Position numbers and translations under genes: made by a program. A stretch of DNA of 64,000 bases, taken from contig NZ_BMWE01000023.1 of assembly GCF_014651075.1 (NCBI RefSeq), positions 1-64,000 of the forward strand, written 5' to 3'. Of this stretch, positions 8,304 through 17,307 are shown piece by piece; the first letter of the stretch is position 1; every line of letters starts with the position of its first letter. The notes under the pieces are model-generated. The model made no database searches and had not been told where the DNA came from. It saw only the letters and a list, made by a program, of their open reading frames with translations. The stretch is from Streptomyces djakartensis. Its GTDB lineage: Bacteria; Actinomycetota; Actinomycetes; Streptomycetales; Streptomycetaceae.

Positions 8304-9089
8304 TCAGAACTCTACGAAGACCACCGTCGCGTCGTCGTGCGTCTTGCTCCGGCCCAGGAAGGTCCTGGCCGTGTCCGCCCTTTCCAGTGTCCGGACCCGG
8401 TCCACCAGTGCCTGCGGTCCCTCCTTGCGGACGAGCTGGAAGCAGTCCGCCCAGTCGCCCTCCCCGAAGCGTTCCACCCAGCGCGCGGCTCCGTCCGTGA
8501 GCACGGTCAGCGCGCGGACCTCCCGGCGGGGCACGGTCCCGGTCACCGCCCGCGCGGACACCCCGGGGTCGGCGGCGGCCGTGAAGAAACCGCCTTCCCG
8601 GTTGCGGACCGTGGAGTCCACCAGCGCGTCCGTGGCCAGCGCGGAGCGGGGCAGCAGGGACAGGCGGTCGTCCAGGACCGGCGTCACCACGCCGTCCGGC
8701 GACTCCACGAGGAGAGCGGAGTCGGACAGAACCAGGTACTCGACCGTCTCGGGGGACCAGCGGGCCACGACCACCGTGGCCTGAGGCGTACGCGGGTGAG
8801 AAAGATCACAGGTTGAGGCATGCGCCTCGGCGGTACGCGCGATGGCGAGGGACAAGGCGTCGGCCAGGGGGGTATCCGGGAGTGAAACGGTCAGTTCGGT
8901 CAGGGCTCCCCCGAGGCGGGCCGTGAACCAGGGGACGGAATGCAGACACCCCGTCCCGTTCTTCGGCGGCGTGACCCCGTCCAGGACGACGACCGAACCA
9001 CCCTGTCCGGAGGCCGGTAGTCCGACACTCGCGAAGTCCTCGTTGGGGCGGTCCGCGTCTCCGGGCTCCGAAACGAGTTCAGTACGCAT
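8304..9089 (-). CDS. PP2C-family serine/threonine phosphatase-like protein
   Basis: The 261-residue protein has the PP2C fold signatures: an early acidic metal residue (NEDFASV), VVVLDGVTP (the DG motif) and a C-terminal DDATVVFVEF where the paired Asp normally bind the second metal. It is probably a cytoplasmic Ser/Thr phosphatase. I start at the ATG 9089 (MRTELVSEPGD); a GTG four codons farther upstream has a better AAGGG site and is an alternative. It diverges from the conservon operon across about 360 bp, which may link it to that signalling locus. Confidence 0.72.
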   Translation of the reverse strand: MRTELVSEPGDADRPNEDFASVGLPASGQGGSVVVLDGVTPPKNGTGCLHSVPWFTARLGGALTELTVSLPDTPLADALSLAIARTAEAHASTCDLSHPRTPQATVVVARWSPETVEYLVLSDSALLVESPDGVVTPVLDDRLSLLPRSALATDALVDSTVRNREGGFFTAAADPGVSARAVTGTVPRREVRALTVLTDGAARWVERFGEGDWADCFQLVRKEGPQALVDRVRTLERADTARTFLGRSKTHDDATVVFVEF

Positions 9090-9447
9090 CCAGCCAGTCT
9101 GCACGAGCCCTTCACAAAGTCCGCAAGGGGCTGGCAATGGTCGCCGGACCCGCGCAGTCGCGCAGGTCAGACGCCCCGTTTTGGGTGGAATGATTTGTTC
9201 CGGGAAGGCGTGGTGGCGAATACTGCCACCGCCCGCCCCCGGCGTCCAACCGGCGTACTGCGCAAGGCCCCTGCAAGGGCCGGCGGAACTTGCCCCTCAA
9301 CTCCCCTCCGGGGTTCACTCCTTCGAGTGGCGGGTCAGGTGATGCGCGCGTGCGCTGCCCACCGGCGCTGGGAGGGTCGGGAAGCGCACCTGGAGTACGC
9401 GTCAGTTGACGGAGCGTCATCCGGGCCCATGAGTTCACGAGTCAGGA
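9090..9447. promoter_or_regulatory. Divergent promoter region between PP2C and conservon, with a 19-bp palindrome
   Basis: No gene is supported in these 358 bp. The palindrome GGTGGC-N7-GCCACC lies at 9212-9230, between the two divergent starts, and is a candidate operator. Nothing else stands out. Confidence 0.4.
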
Positions 9448-12400
9448 ATGCGAGCACCGGTGCAGAAGACGCGGCCTCGTCGCACAGGCAAGCAGACGGC
9501 CCCCGTTCAGGGCGCTGAGCCGACGCCCCCCACCGGCAAGGGCCGCCCCACCCATGTACGCAACCGGCTCATCGTCGCGGTGGCCGTGGTCGCCGCGGCC
9601 ATAGCCGGTGCCGGTACCCCGTCGGTCCTCGCCGCCTCCGGGCAACTCCACGACTCGCAGGAGCTCGTGACGCTCGCCGGGCAGACGCAGGACGCCCTCG
9701 CCCTCGCGCACTCCCTCGCCGACGAGCGCGACGACGTCACCTCCTTCATCGCGGCCGGCCGGCCCAAGTCCAAGGCGCCCTCGGAGCAGCACAGCGCCCG
9801 CGTGGACCGGCAGGTGGGGGAACTGCGGGCGGACACCGACACGCCCGCCGCGCTCCGCTCGGACCTCGACGACATAGCCGCCATCCGCCGAGCGGCGCTC
9901 ACCGGCAAGAGCAGCGCCCTCGAAGCACACCAGGCGTACTCCGCCGTCATCACGGAGCTCCACCGGCTCGCCGAACAGCTGGCAGAGCAGACGCCGCCCC
10001 GCGCCGGCTCCGGCAGCCACGCCCTGGCCGAACTGGACTCCGCGGTCCAGCAGGCCGCCGCCGCCCGGGGCCTGCTGCTCGCCGCCCTCAGCGTGCCGCG
10101 CGGCACCGACACGGTCATCGACCCCGTCACCGGCCTGCCGGCCGAGACGTCCACCTCCTCGGACGCCGACGCCCGGCAGCGCGACGCCCTGAGCGCCGCC
10201 GCCCAGCAGGCCCGGCTGCGCTCGGACGCGGCCCTGGCCGACTTCCGCGCCACCGCCCCCAAGGCGGCCCGCACCTCGTTCGACAACACGGTCACCGGCA
10301 CCGAGGTCAACTCCGCTGAGAAGTACCTCGCCACCCTGACCGACCAGCCGAGCCTGTCCGGCGGCGAACTCTCCACCGGCACCAAGAAGCTGGACGCGGC
10401 CCTGTCCGCCCGCGTCGACGTGATGCGCGGCGTGGAGTCCGCCCTCTACGACCGCCGCACCAACGACCTGGAGGCGCTGCGCGACGACGACGTCACCGCG
10501 CTGGAGATCCGCGTCGCCGTCCTCGGCGCCCTCATGCTGCTCGCCGTCGGCGTCGCCACGGGCATGGCGCGCAGCCTCACGCGCCCCCTCGCGGTCCTGC
10601 GCCTGGGCTCCAAGCGCCTGGCCGAGGCCGAGGAACCGGCGGCCGAGGAGCCGGTGAAGTTCACCGGCCGCAACGACGAGTTCGCCCAGGTCGTCCGCTC
10701 CGTCAACGCCCTGCACGCGCACGCCGCCGCCCTCACCGAGCGGATCACCACGCTGGAGGCAGACCGCAAGCACCTCGTCGGCCAGCGCCAGAAGATGGCC
10801 GACGCCCGCGAGGAACTGCGCGGCGAACTCGCCGAGTCCGCCGCCCAGCTGGAGCGGCTGCGCACCGCCATCGGCGGCACCTTCGTCAACCTCGCCCTGC
10901 GCACCCTCGGCCTGGTCGAGCGGCAACTGGCCGTCATCGAGAACCTGGAGGAGCGCGAGCAGGACCCGGAGCGCCTCGCCACGCTCTTCAAACTCGACCA
11001 CTTCGCGACGGTCATGCGCCGGCACAGCGAGAACCTCCTGGTCCTGGCCGGCACCGAGCACGTCCAGCACGCGGCCGGGCCCGTGCCGCTCGTGGATGTC
11101 GTCCGCGCCGCGGTCAGCGAGATCGAGCGGTACGAGCGGGTGCGGATCGCCGCGCTGCCACCGCACGCGCACATCGCCGGGTTCGCCGCGGACGACCTCT
11201 CCCACCTGCTGGCCGAACTCATGGAGAACGCCACCTCGTTCTCCCCGCCGGACCTGCCCGTCGAGATCTCCGGCTGGCTGCTGGAGAACGGCGAGGTCAT
11301 GCTCTCCGTCCTGGACGAGGGCATCGGCATGACCGAGGAGCGGCTGGAGCGGCTGAACACCCGCCTCACCGACTTCGACCCGGAGGCGCCGTACGACCAG
11401 GAGGGCGAGGACGGTCTCGGCCTCGGACTCTACGTCGTGGCCCGCCTCGCCCAGCGCCACGGCGTGCGGGTGCAGCTGCGCGAGCAGAAGCAGGGTGGTG
11501 TCGCGGCCGTCGTCGTCCTGCCCCGCTCCCTGCTCGCCGCCGCCCCGGCCGCCGCCGTCCCGGCGTCCGGCCCGGTCTCGGGCGCGGCGCCCGGCTTCTC
11601 CCTGCCCGGCGCCGACGCCGAGGCCAACTCCAACGTCCTGTACGGCCGCACGAGCAGCGGGGATCCCCTGGTCGCGGCCGCGGAGAAGGCGGTGCGGAGG
11701 GAAGAGACGGCTGGGGCGGCGGACTCTGCCGAGTCAGAGGGCACTGCCGTGGCTGAGGGGCTCTCGGAGCCCAGGGAGTACGCGGAGCCCGGGCAGGTCG
11801 CGGACACCACGGAGGCCGCCGGGCATCCGGAACAGACGGAGCAGGCGGGCCCCGCGGCCCCGGCAGGGACCGACCCGGCGGCCCCCTCCGGAGCCCGAAC
11901 GCCGGCCGCCTGGCCGGAAGACAATCCGCCAGCCCCCGCGCAACCGGCCCCACCGGCCCCGACGAGCATCGCGCCGACCGCACCTGAGGAGTCCGGCCCG
12001 GCCGCCCCCGCGGATGCGGCCCTGGGTGGTCCGGAGGGTGTCGGGCCGATCGTGCCTGGGGTGTCGGACCCGGCTGCCCCCGCAGATTCGACCCTGGGTG
12101 GTCCGGAGGGTGTCGCGCCGACCGCACCTGGGGTGTCGGATTCGGCTGTTCCGGCGGATGCGGCCCGGAGTGGCCTGGCGGGCGTCGGGCCGATCGCGTC
12201 TGGGGAGTCCGACCCGGCTGCCCCCGCGGAACCGGCCGGGGCTGTCCCGGGGGGAATGGAACCGAGCGCACCCGAGGAATCCGGCCCGGCCGCCCCGGCG
12301 GATGCCGAAGGCCCGGCCGCCCCGGCGGAGACCCCCGCCGAGACCACGATGGAGCTGCTGATCCCGCTGCAGTCGGCGGAGTCGCCCGGGGCACCGCAGG

Positions 12401-12891
12401 GAGCGGCGGACATCGCGGCACCGCGGGAACCAGGCGGGGCCCCGCAGGGCGGGACGGAGCCGGCATGGCAGGCGGAGCCGCACCCTGCCCACCACGACCC
12501 CGCAGCCGCCGACGGCGAATCCGCCCCACAGGGGCCACCCGCACCCGGCGACGAAACCCGCACGGGGGGTGCGGGTGGGAACGACGACGCCGAAGGCGCA
12601 GCCGAGGCCGACGTCGAACACGAGCGCGTCACCGACAAGGGCCTGCCCAAGCGCACCCCGAAGATCACCGCTCCGACCACCGAGCCCCGCCGCCGCAGCG
12701 GCTCCGTCGACGCCGAAGCCCTCCGCCGCCGTCTGGGCGGCTTCCGCCAGGGCGCCCAGGCCGGCTACCGCGAGGTGGAGGCGGAGATCGCCGAGAAGAC
12801 GGCCTCGCACAAGCGGCCGGCCACCGGCACATCTGGACCAGCTGTATCCGAAGAAGCCACGGGGGGCACAGTCGAGGAGGCAAGCAGTTGA
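9448..12891 (+). CDS. Conservon sensor kinase-like protein (CvnA type) with NIT domain and repeat-rich tail
   Basis: This 1147-residue membrane protein heads a conservon. It has an N-terminal membrane anchor (about 38-60), an extracellular nitrate/nitrite-sensing-type helical domain, a second membrane segment near 355-375, a HAMP-like coil, and a HATPase domain with a LLAELMENATSFSPP N-box and a GEDGLGLGLYVV G-box. A clear phosphoacceptor His box is not obvious, as is usual for CvnA. The last 400 residues are Pro/Ala-rich with 24-residue repeats, ending in a basic conserved tail. The ATG at 9448 has AGGA directly before it; a GTG at 9460 is an alternative. It is first of five coupled genes. 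Confidence 0.9.
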   Translation: MRAPVQKTRPRRTGKQTAPVQGAEPTPPTGKGRPTHVRNRLIVAVAVVAAAIAGAGTPSVLAASGQLHDSQELVTLAGQTQDALALAHSLADERDDVTSFIAAGRPKSKAPSEQHSARVDRQVGELRADTDTPAALRSDLDDIAAIRRAALTGKSSALEAHQAYSAVITELHRLAEQLAEQTPPRAGSGSHALAELDSAVQQAAAARGLLLAALSVPRGTDTVIDPVTGLPAETSTSSDADARQRDALSAAAQQARLRSDAALADFRATAPKAARTSFDNTVTGTEVNSAEKYLATLTDQPSLSGGELSTGTKKLDAALSARVDVMRGVESALYDRRTNDLEALRDDDVTALEIRVAVLGALMLLAVGVATGMARSLTRPLAVLRLGSKRLAEAEEPAAEEPVKFTGRNDEFAQVVRSVNALHAHAAALTERITTLEADRKHLVGQRQKMADAREELRGELAESAAQLERLRTAIGGTFVNLALRTLGLVERQLAVIENLEEREQDPERLATLFKLDHFATVMRRHSENLLVLAGTEHVQHAAGPVPLVDVVRAAVSEIERYERVRIAALPPHAHIAGFAADDLSHLLAELMENATSFSPPDLPVEISGWLLENGEVMLSVLDEGIGMTEERLERLNTRLTDFDPEAPYDQEGEDGLGLGLYVVARLAQRHGVRVQLREQKQGGVAAVVVLPRSLLAAAPAAAVPASGPVSGAAPGFSLPGADAEANSNVLYGRTSSGDPLVAAAEKAVRREETAGAADSAESEGTAVAEGLSEPREYAEPGQVADTTEAAGHPEQTEQAGPAAPAGTDPAAPSGARTPAAWPEDNPPAPAQPAPPAPTSIAPTAPEESGPAAPADAALGGPEGVGPIVPGVSDPAAPADSTLGGPEGVAPTAPGVSDSAVPADAARSGLAGVGPIASGESDPAAPAEPAGAVPGGMEPSAPEESGPAAPADAEGPAAPAETPAETTMELLIPLQSAESPGAPQGAADIAAPREPGGAPQGGTEPAWQAEPHPAHHDPAAADGESAPQGPPAPGDETRTGGAGGNDDAEGAAEADVEHERVTDKGLPKRTPKITAPTTEPRRRSGSVDAEALRRRLGGFRQGAQAGYREVEAEIAEKTASHKRPATGTSGPAVSEEATGGTVEEASS
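11953..12312 (+). repeat. 72-bp in-frame tandem repeats in the CvnA tail
   Basis: Five degenerate 72-bp units encode 24-residue repeats of the type GGPEGVGPIVPGVSDPAAPA. Units begin at about 11953, 12025, 12097, 12169 and 12241. The middle two are nearly identical in DNA. Confidence 0.85.
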
Positions 12892-13412
12892 CCGCGCCCA
12901 GTACCTTCGGACTGATCGGACTGAGTAGTGAGGCCCGCAACCTGCACTGGCTGCTGACCAATCTCGTCGAGGAGGTACCCGGCATCCTCTCGGTCGCGGT
13001 CGTCTCCTCCGACGGACTGCTACTGCTGTCCTCGGACGACCACCGCAACCAGCAGGCCCGGCAGGCCCTCCACGCGGGCGGGACCCGACCGCGCGGCCCG
13101 CGCGGCTCCGCCGCCGACCTCGCCACGATCGTCTCCGGCATCGGCAGCCTCACCATCGGCGCCGCCAAGCTGATGGACTTCGGCGGCGTCAAGCACACGA
13201 TGGTCGCGATGGACGAGGGCAGCCTGTTCGTGATGTCCATCAGCGACGGCTCGCTGCTCGGCGTCCACGGCTCCGCCGACTGCGACATGAGCGTGGTGGC
13301 GTACCACATGGCCCTGTTCGTCGGCCGCGCCGGACACGTCCTGACGCCCGAACTCCGCAGCGAACTCCGCAAATCCCTGGAGCATTCCCAGACGACGGGG
13401 AGGGCCCGATGA
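12888..13412 (+). CDS. Roadblock/LC7-domain protein (CvnB type)
   Basis: This is a 174-residue roadblock-fold protein, taken to act as the partner or activating protein of the conservon GTPase. The roadblock core starts at EARNLHWLLTNLVEEVPGI and continues through VAVVSSDGLLL to a C-terminal helix. The start is a TTG at 12888 overlapping the CvnA stop (TTGA) and preceded by GAGGAGG. An internal stretch near 58-68 (Gly/Arg/Pro-rich) is longer than typical. It overlaps the next gene by 4 bp. Confidence 0.92.
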   Translation: MTAPSTFGLIGLSSEARNLHWLLTNLVEEVPGILSVAVVSSDGLLLLSSDDHRNQQARQALHAGGTRPRGPRGSAADLATIVSGIGSLTIGAAKLMDFGGVKHTMVAMDEGSLFVMSISDGSLLGVHGSADCDMSVVAYHMALFVGRAGHVLTPELRSELRKSLEHSQTTGRAR

Positions 13413-13831
13413 GCAGCACGCCCAAACAGCACCTCCCGGTCCGTGGCGGTGACCGCAAACCCGCCCGGGTCCGCCCCTACTCGCTCACCGGCGGCCGCAC
13501 CCGCTTCGGCCACGTCCTCCTGGTGGAGACGTTCGTGGCGAGCACGGCCGCGCTGGACGCCCCGGAGGAGCGCAAGGAACTGACGAACGGCTCGCTGTCC
13601 ACCCGGGTGATGCCGGAGCTGCGGGCCATCGTCGAACTGTGCCGCCGGATGCGTACGGTGGCCGAGATCGCCGCGCTGCTGAAGATGCCGCTCGGCGTGG
13701 TCCGCGTGCTCCTCAGCGACCTCGCGGACCAGGGAAAGATCCGTGTGTACGGAACGGGCACCGGCCACGGCACGGGCCGCCCGGACCGAGCTCTGCTGGA
13801 AAGGGTGCTGAGTGGACTCCGTCGTCTCTGA
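13409..13831 (+). CDS. DUF742 protein (CvnC type)
   Basis: This is a 140-residue DUF742 family member, third gene of the conservon. The conserved RPYSLTGGRT motif is near the N-terminus and a predicted winged-helix region (AEIAALLKMPLGVVRVLLSDL) forms the second half. It overlaps both neighbours, ATGA with roadblock and 20 bp with the GTPase, so the operon is tightly coupled. In the conservon model it forms part of a membrane-associated complex with the kinase-like protein. Confidence 0.93.
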   Translation: MSSTPKQHLPVRGGDRKPARVRPYSLTGGRTRFGHVLLVETFVASTAALDAPEERKELTNGSLSTRVMPELRAIVELCRRMRTVAEIAALLKMPLGVVRVLLSDLADQGKIRVYGTGTGHGTGRPDRALLERVLSGLRRL

Positions 13832-14459
13832 CGCCGCTCACGGCGTCTCCGCTTCCTCCCCGTTCGTCCAGCCCGACGACGGCATGCACGCCTGGCAGAC
13901 GGACCGCACCCGGGCCCCCATCGCCACGAAGATCGTGGTGGCGGGTGGCTTCGGGGTGGGCAAGACCACGCTGGTCACGGCCGTCTCGGAGATCACGCCC
14001 CTGCAGACCGAGGCGCTGATGACCGAGGCGAGCGAGGCCACCGACGACCTCACCGCCACGCCGGGCAAGTCCACCACCACCGTGGCCATGGACTTCGGGC
14101 GCATCACGCTCGACGACGACCTGGTGCTCTACCTGTTCGGCACGCCGGGCCAGCAGCGCTTCTGGTTCATGTGGGACGACATCGTGCGCGGAGCGATCGG
14201 CGCCGTCGTCCTGGCCGACACGCGCCGCCTGAAGGACTGCTTCCCGGTCCTGGACTACTTCGAGAGTTCGGGACTGCCGTACGTCGTCGCCGTGAACCAC
14301 TTCGACGGCAGTGAGCGGTTCGAGCCGGAGGACGTGCGGGAGGCCCTGACCATCCCGCGGCACATACCTGTCATGATCATGGACGCGCGTCGCCGGATCT
14401 CCGTGATCGAGACCCTCCTGGCCCTGGTGGGCCACGCGCTCGACGAAACCCCCGAGTAG
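13812..14459 (+). CDS. Conservon small GTPase (CvnD type)
   Basis: This is a 215-residue Ras-like ATP/GTP-binding protein. The P-loop is GGFGVGKT (about 44-51), switch II is FGTPGQQRFWFMW, and the base-recognition motif is NHFD in place of NKxD. The GTG at 13812 overlaps the DUF742 gene. In conservons this protein is thought to cycle with the roadblock partner, like an eukaryotic G-protein system. The downstream monooxygenase gene follows after 13 bp. Confidence 0.95.
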   Translation: MDSVVSDAAHGVSASSPFVQPDDGMHAWQTDRTRAPIATKIVVAGGFGVGKTTLVTAVSEITPLQTEALMTEASEATDDLTATPGKSTTTVAMDFGRITLDDDLVLYLFGTPGQQRFWFMWDDIVRGAIGAVVLADTRRLKDCFPVLDYFESSGLPYVVAVNHFDGSERFEPEDVREALTIPRHIPVMIMDARRRISVIETLLALVGHALDETPE

Positions 14460-14472
14460 AGGACAACCCCGC

Positions 14473-15735
14473 ATGCGGAAGATACTCGTCGTCGGAGCCG
14501 GTCAGTCCGGGCTCCAGATCGCTCTCGGCCTCCAGTCCCAGGGGTACGAGGTCACCCTGATGTCCAACCGGACGGCGGACGAGATCCGCACCGGCCGGGT
14601 CATGTCGACGCAGTGCATGTTCCACACGGCCCTGCAGCACGAGCGCGATCTCCAGCTGAACTTCTGGGAGTCCCAGGCCCCGAAGATCGAAGGACTCGGC
14701 GTCTCGGTCGCCGCGCCCGGCTCCTGGGCCGAGGGCCCCGCGGCCCGCGCGATCGACTGGCTGGGCCGGCTCGACGGGTACGCGCAGTCGGTCGACCAGC
14801 GCGTGAAGATGGCCGGCTGGATGGAGACGTTCGCGCAGCGCGGCGGCCAGCTCGTCATCCACGGCGCGGCCGTCGGCGACCTCGACTACTTCTCCCGTGC
14901 CTACGACCTGGTGCTCGTGGCGGCCGGCAAGGGCGAGCTGGTCCAGATGTTCGCGCGGGACCCGGAGCGGTCCCCGTACAGCGAGCCGCAGCGCGCGCTG
15001 GCCGTGTCGTACGTCCACGGCCTCGGCCCGCGCCCCGAGCACCCGGACACCGAAGGGGTCCGCTGCAACCTCGTGCCGGGTGTCGGCGAGCTGTTCGTGA
15101 TGCCCACCCTGACCACGTCCGGCCGCGCGGACATCCTGTTCTGGGAGGGCATACCCGGCGGCCCGCTCGACGTCTTCAACGGCGTCAAGGACCCGGCGGA
15201 GCACCTCTCCCTGACCCTGGAACTCATGGAGCGGTACGTCCCCTGGGAGTACGCGCGGGCCACCAAGGTCGAGCTGACCGACGCGGGCGGCACGCTGGCC
15301 GGCCGCTACGCCCCCACCGTCCGCAACCCGGTCGGCCGCCTCCCCGGCGGCGGGCTCGTGCTGGGCGTGGCGGACGTCGTCGTGGCGAACGACCCGATCA
15401 CCGGGCAGGGCTCCAACTCGGCGTCCAAGTGCGCCGCGGCCTACCTCTCCTCGATCGTCGAGCACGGCGACAAGCCGTTCGACGAGGAGTGGATGCGGGC
15501 CACCTTCGACCGCTACTGGAACACCGCCCAGCACGTCACCAAGTGGACCAACGCGATGCTCGCGCCGCCGCCGGAGCACATCCTGAACCTCATCGGTGCC
15601 GCCGGTGAACTCCAGCCGGTCGCCGACCGCTTCGCCAACGGCTTCAACGACCCTTCCGACTTCGAGAACTTCTTCTACGAGCCGGCGAAGGCGCAGGCCT
15701 ACCTGGTCGAGGCGTCCGGCGCGGGCGCCGCGTAG
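14473..15735 (+). CDS. StyA-type FAD-dependent monooxygenase
   Basis: This is a 420-residue flavoprotein of the styrene/indole monooxygenase type, needing FADH2 from a separate reductase. The dinucleotide motif GAGQSGLQIALGL is at 7-19, and the second half carries GVADVVVANDPITGQGSN, the GD-type motif of the family. The ATG follows GAGGACAACC. It is the last gene of the conservon operon, where other conservons often carry a P450, so it may be the effector. No reductase gene (StyB) is adjacent. Its 3' end overlaps the convergent peptidase by 37 bp. Confidence 0.85.
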   Translation: MRKILVVGAGQSGLQIALGLQSQGYEVTLMSNRTADEIRTGRVMSTQCMFHTALQHERDLQLNFWESQAPKIEGLGVSVAAPGSWAEGPAARAIDWLGRLDGYAQSVDQRVKMAGWMETFAQRGGQLVIHGAAVGDLDYFSRAYDLVLVAAGKGELVQMFARDPERSPYSEPQRALAVSYVHGLGPRPEHPDTEGVRCNLVPGVGELFVMPTLTTSGRADILFWEGIPGGPLDVFNGVKDPAEHLSLTLELMERYVPWEYARATKVELTDAGGTLAGRYAPTVRNPVGRLPGGGLVLGVADVVVANDPITGQGSNSASKCAAAYLSSIVEHGDKPFDEEWMRATFDRYWNTAQHVTKWTNAMLAPPPEHILNLIGAAGELQPVADRFANGFNDPSDFENFFYEPAKAQAYLVEASGAGAA

Positions 15736-16883
15736 CCCCCTTCCGGGTCGTACCCCTCGTCCGATCCGTCCGTGGCGCCCTCGGGGAGCTCCGGCGGCAC
15801 GTACCGCCGCAGGGGCTTCCCGTCCGGGTCGGGGCGTACGGCGCCCAGGAGCGGGTTGGCCGCGATCGGTGACACCTTCACCTGCGCGCCCGGGCGGGGC
15901 GCCTGCACGACCATGCCGTCGCCGAGGTACAGCGCCACATGCGTGGCCTGAGGGAAGTACACGACCAGGTCTCCCGGGCGCAGCTCGGACAGCGGGACGG
16001 GCCTCAGCCGCTTCCACTGCTCCTGGCTGGTCCGGGGGATGGGTGTCCCGGCCTCGGCCCACGCCTGCGAGGTCAGCCCCGAGCAGTCGTACGACTTCGG
16101 GCCCTCGGCGCCCCACTCGTACGGCTTGCCGAGCTGCCGTACGGCGTAACGCACGGCCCTCTCGCCCTCGGCCGACGGCCGGCGTGCGCCGCTGAGCGCG
16201 CCGGACGCCATGAACCTCTCCTGCGCCCTTTGGGCCCCCATCCTCTCGAACTCGGCGAGGGCGGCGAGCTGGTCGCGGTTGAGGGAGGCGAGCAGTTCCT
16301 CGACCTCGCGCAGCCGCTCGCGGACCTCGTCCCGTTCCTTCTTCCGCCGCTCGGCGAGGGCGAGCTGCTCGTCGAGCGCCTCGCGGGCCTTGCGAGCCAG
16401 GTCGTGGGCCTTGCGCTCGCTGCCGGTCAGCCGGCCGATGATCGCGGCCCGCTCCCGCGCCAGCCGGCCGATCACATGGCCCTGGTCGACGGCGTGCTGC
16501 GGGTCCCGGGCCAGGAGCAGGCGCAGGTACGGGGAGAGGTCGGTGCTGCTCTGGTACTGCTGCCGGGCGAGCCGGCCGGCCGCTCCCCGGCTGTCGTGGA
16601 GGGAGAGCCGGGTGCGGGCGAGGTCGCGGTTCAGGCGGTCGGTCTCGGCCCGCTGCCTCCTCAGTGCCTCCTCGGTGGCGTTGTAGGCCTCGGTGGCCTT
16701 CTCCGCGTCCCGGTAGAATCGCTGAAGGTCCGTCAGGAGAGCGGCCATGGAGGCGGTGTCCCGTACGGGGCCGGGCCGCGGAACGGGAACGGGAACGGCC
16801 GTGGCGGGTACGGGCGCGAGGGCGGCTCCGGTCGCCGTCGCCGCGATGCAGACCAGAACCAGACGTGCGAGCCTTCCTGACAT
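15699..16883 (-). CDS. Secreted NlpC/P60 (C40) peptidoglycan hydrolase with coiled coil
   Basis: This 394-residue exported cell-wall endopeptidase has a signal peptide at 1-29 (hydrophobic core, PATA cleavage region). A long coiled-coil region (about 45-215, rich in Arg/Glu/Leu heptads) follows, then the C40 catalytic domain. The catalytic Cys is in SYDCSGLTSQAW and the His in ATHVALYLGDG. The ATG at 16883 follows GGAGGTGACG, a near-perfect ribosome site. A short acidic tail ends the protein. The layout matches RipA-like hydrolases that cleave septal peptidoglycan. Confidence 0.93.
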   Translation of the reverse strand: MSGRLARLVLVCIAATATGAALAPVPATAVPVPVPRPGPVRDTASMAALLTDLQRFYRDAEKATEAYNATEEALRRQRAETDRLNRDLARTRLSLHDSRGAAGRLARQQYQSSTDLSPYLRLLLARDPQHAVDQGHVIGRLARERAAIIGRLTGSERKAHDLARKAREALDEQLALAERRKKERDEVRERLREVEELLASLNRDQLAALAEFERMGAQRAQERFMASGALSGARRPSAEGERAVRYAVRQLGKPYEWGAEGPKSYDCSGLTSQAWAEAGTPIPRTSQEQWKRLRPVPLSELRPGDLVVYFPQATHVALYLGDGMVVQAPRPGAQVKVSPIAANPLLGAVRPDPDGKPLRRYVPPELPEGATDGSDEGYDPEGGYAAPAPDASTR

Positions 16884-16989
16884 GGCGTCACCTCCGATGT
16901 GAGGGTGGCCGTTCGCCACCGGACACCGTGAGGATCGGGGGTGTGCGCGCGGTGTGCGCGCCAAGTGTGCGCGGTTCGGCGCAACGGAG

Positions 16990-17307
16990 TCACCCGTCGG
17001 CGTCGTCCGGCTTGCGGGGCGGCGTGGCGTCTGGCTTCGACCAGGGCCAGTTGAGCCGTCGGGTGGGGGCGCCCTCGGGGTCGTACTCGTACTTCCAGCG
17101 CTGGGTCAGTCCGACGCCGCCCTGCCGCCGGGGTACGCGGCGGTAGACCAGGACGGTGGGCGGTCCGCCCTGGGGGTCCGGGACCGGGATGCGGTACGTC
17201 TTGGGCGGGTGGCCGGTGATGCCGAGCAGGACGGGCAGGACCCTGCCGTCCATGGGGCCGCCCTCGAAGGGGATGTCTTCGCTCTTCACGCCATCAGTGT
17301 CAGACAT
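16990..17307 (-). CDS. Conserved hypothetical protein
   Basis: The 105-residue protein is hydrophilic and rich in Pro, Arg and Trp, with a conserved-looking core (PFEGGPMDGRVLPVLLGI, then RWKYEYDPEGAPTR). No known fold or motif is recognised. Its ATG overlaps the last eight bases of the upstream TetR gene, so both are probably co-translated. It may share the TetR regulator's control. Confidence 0.75.
   Translation of the reverse strand: MSDTDGVKSEDIPFEGGPMDGRVLPVLLGITGHPPKTYRIPVPDPQGGPPTVLVYRRVPRRQGGVGLTQRWKYEYDPEGAPTRRLNWPWSKPDATPPRKPDDADG

Noticed and set aside
9442..11460. Long minus-strand frame opposite the CvnA gene
   Set aside because: Gly/Gln/Arg-rich shadow of a well-supported gene; no domains.
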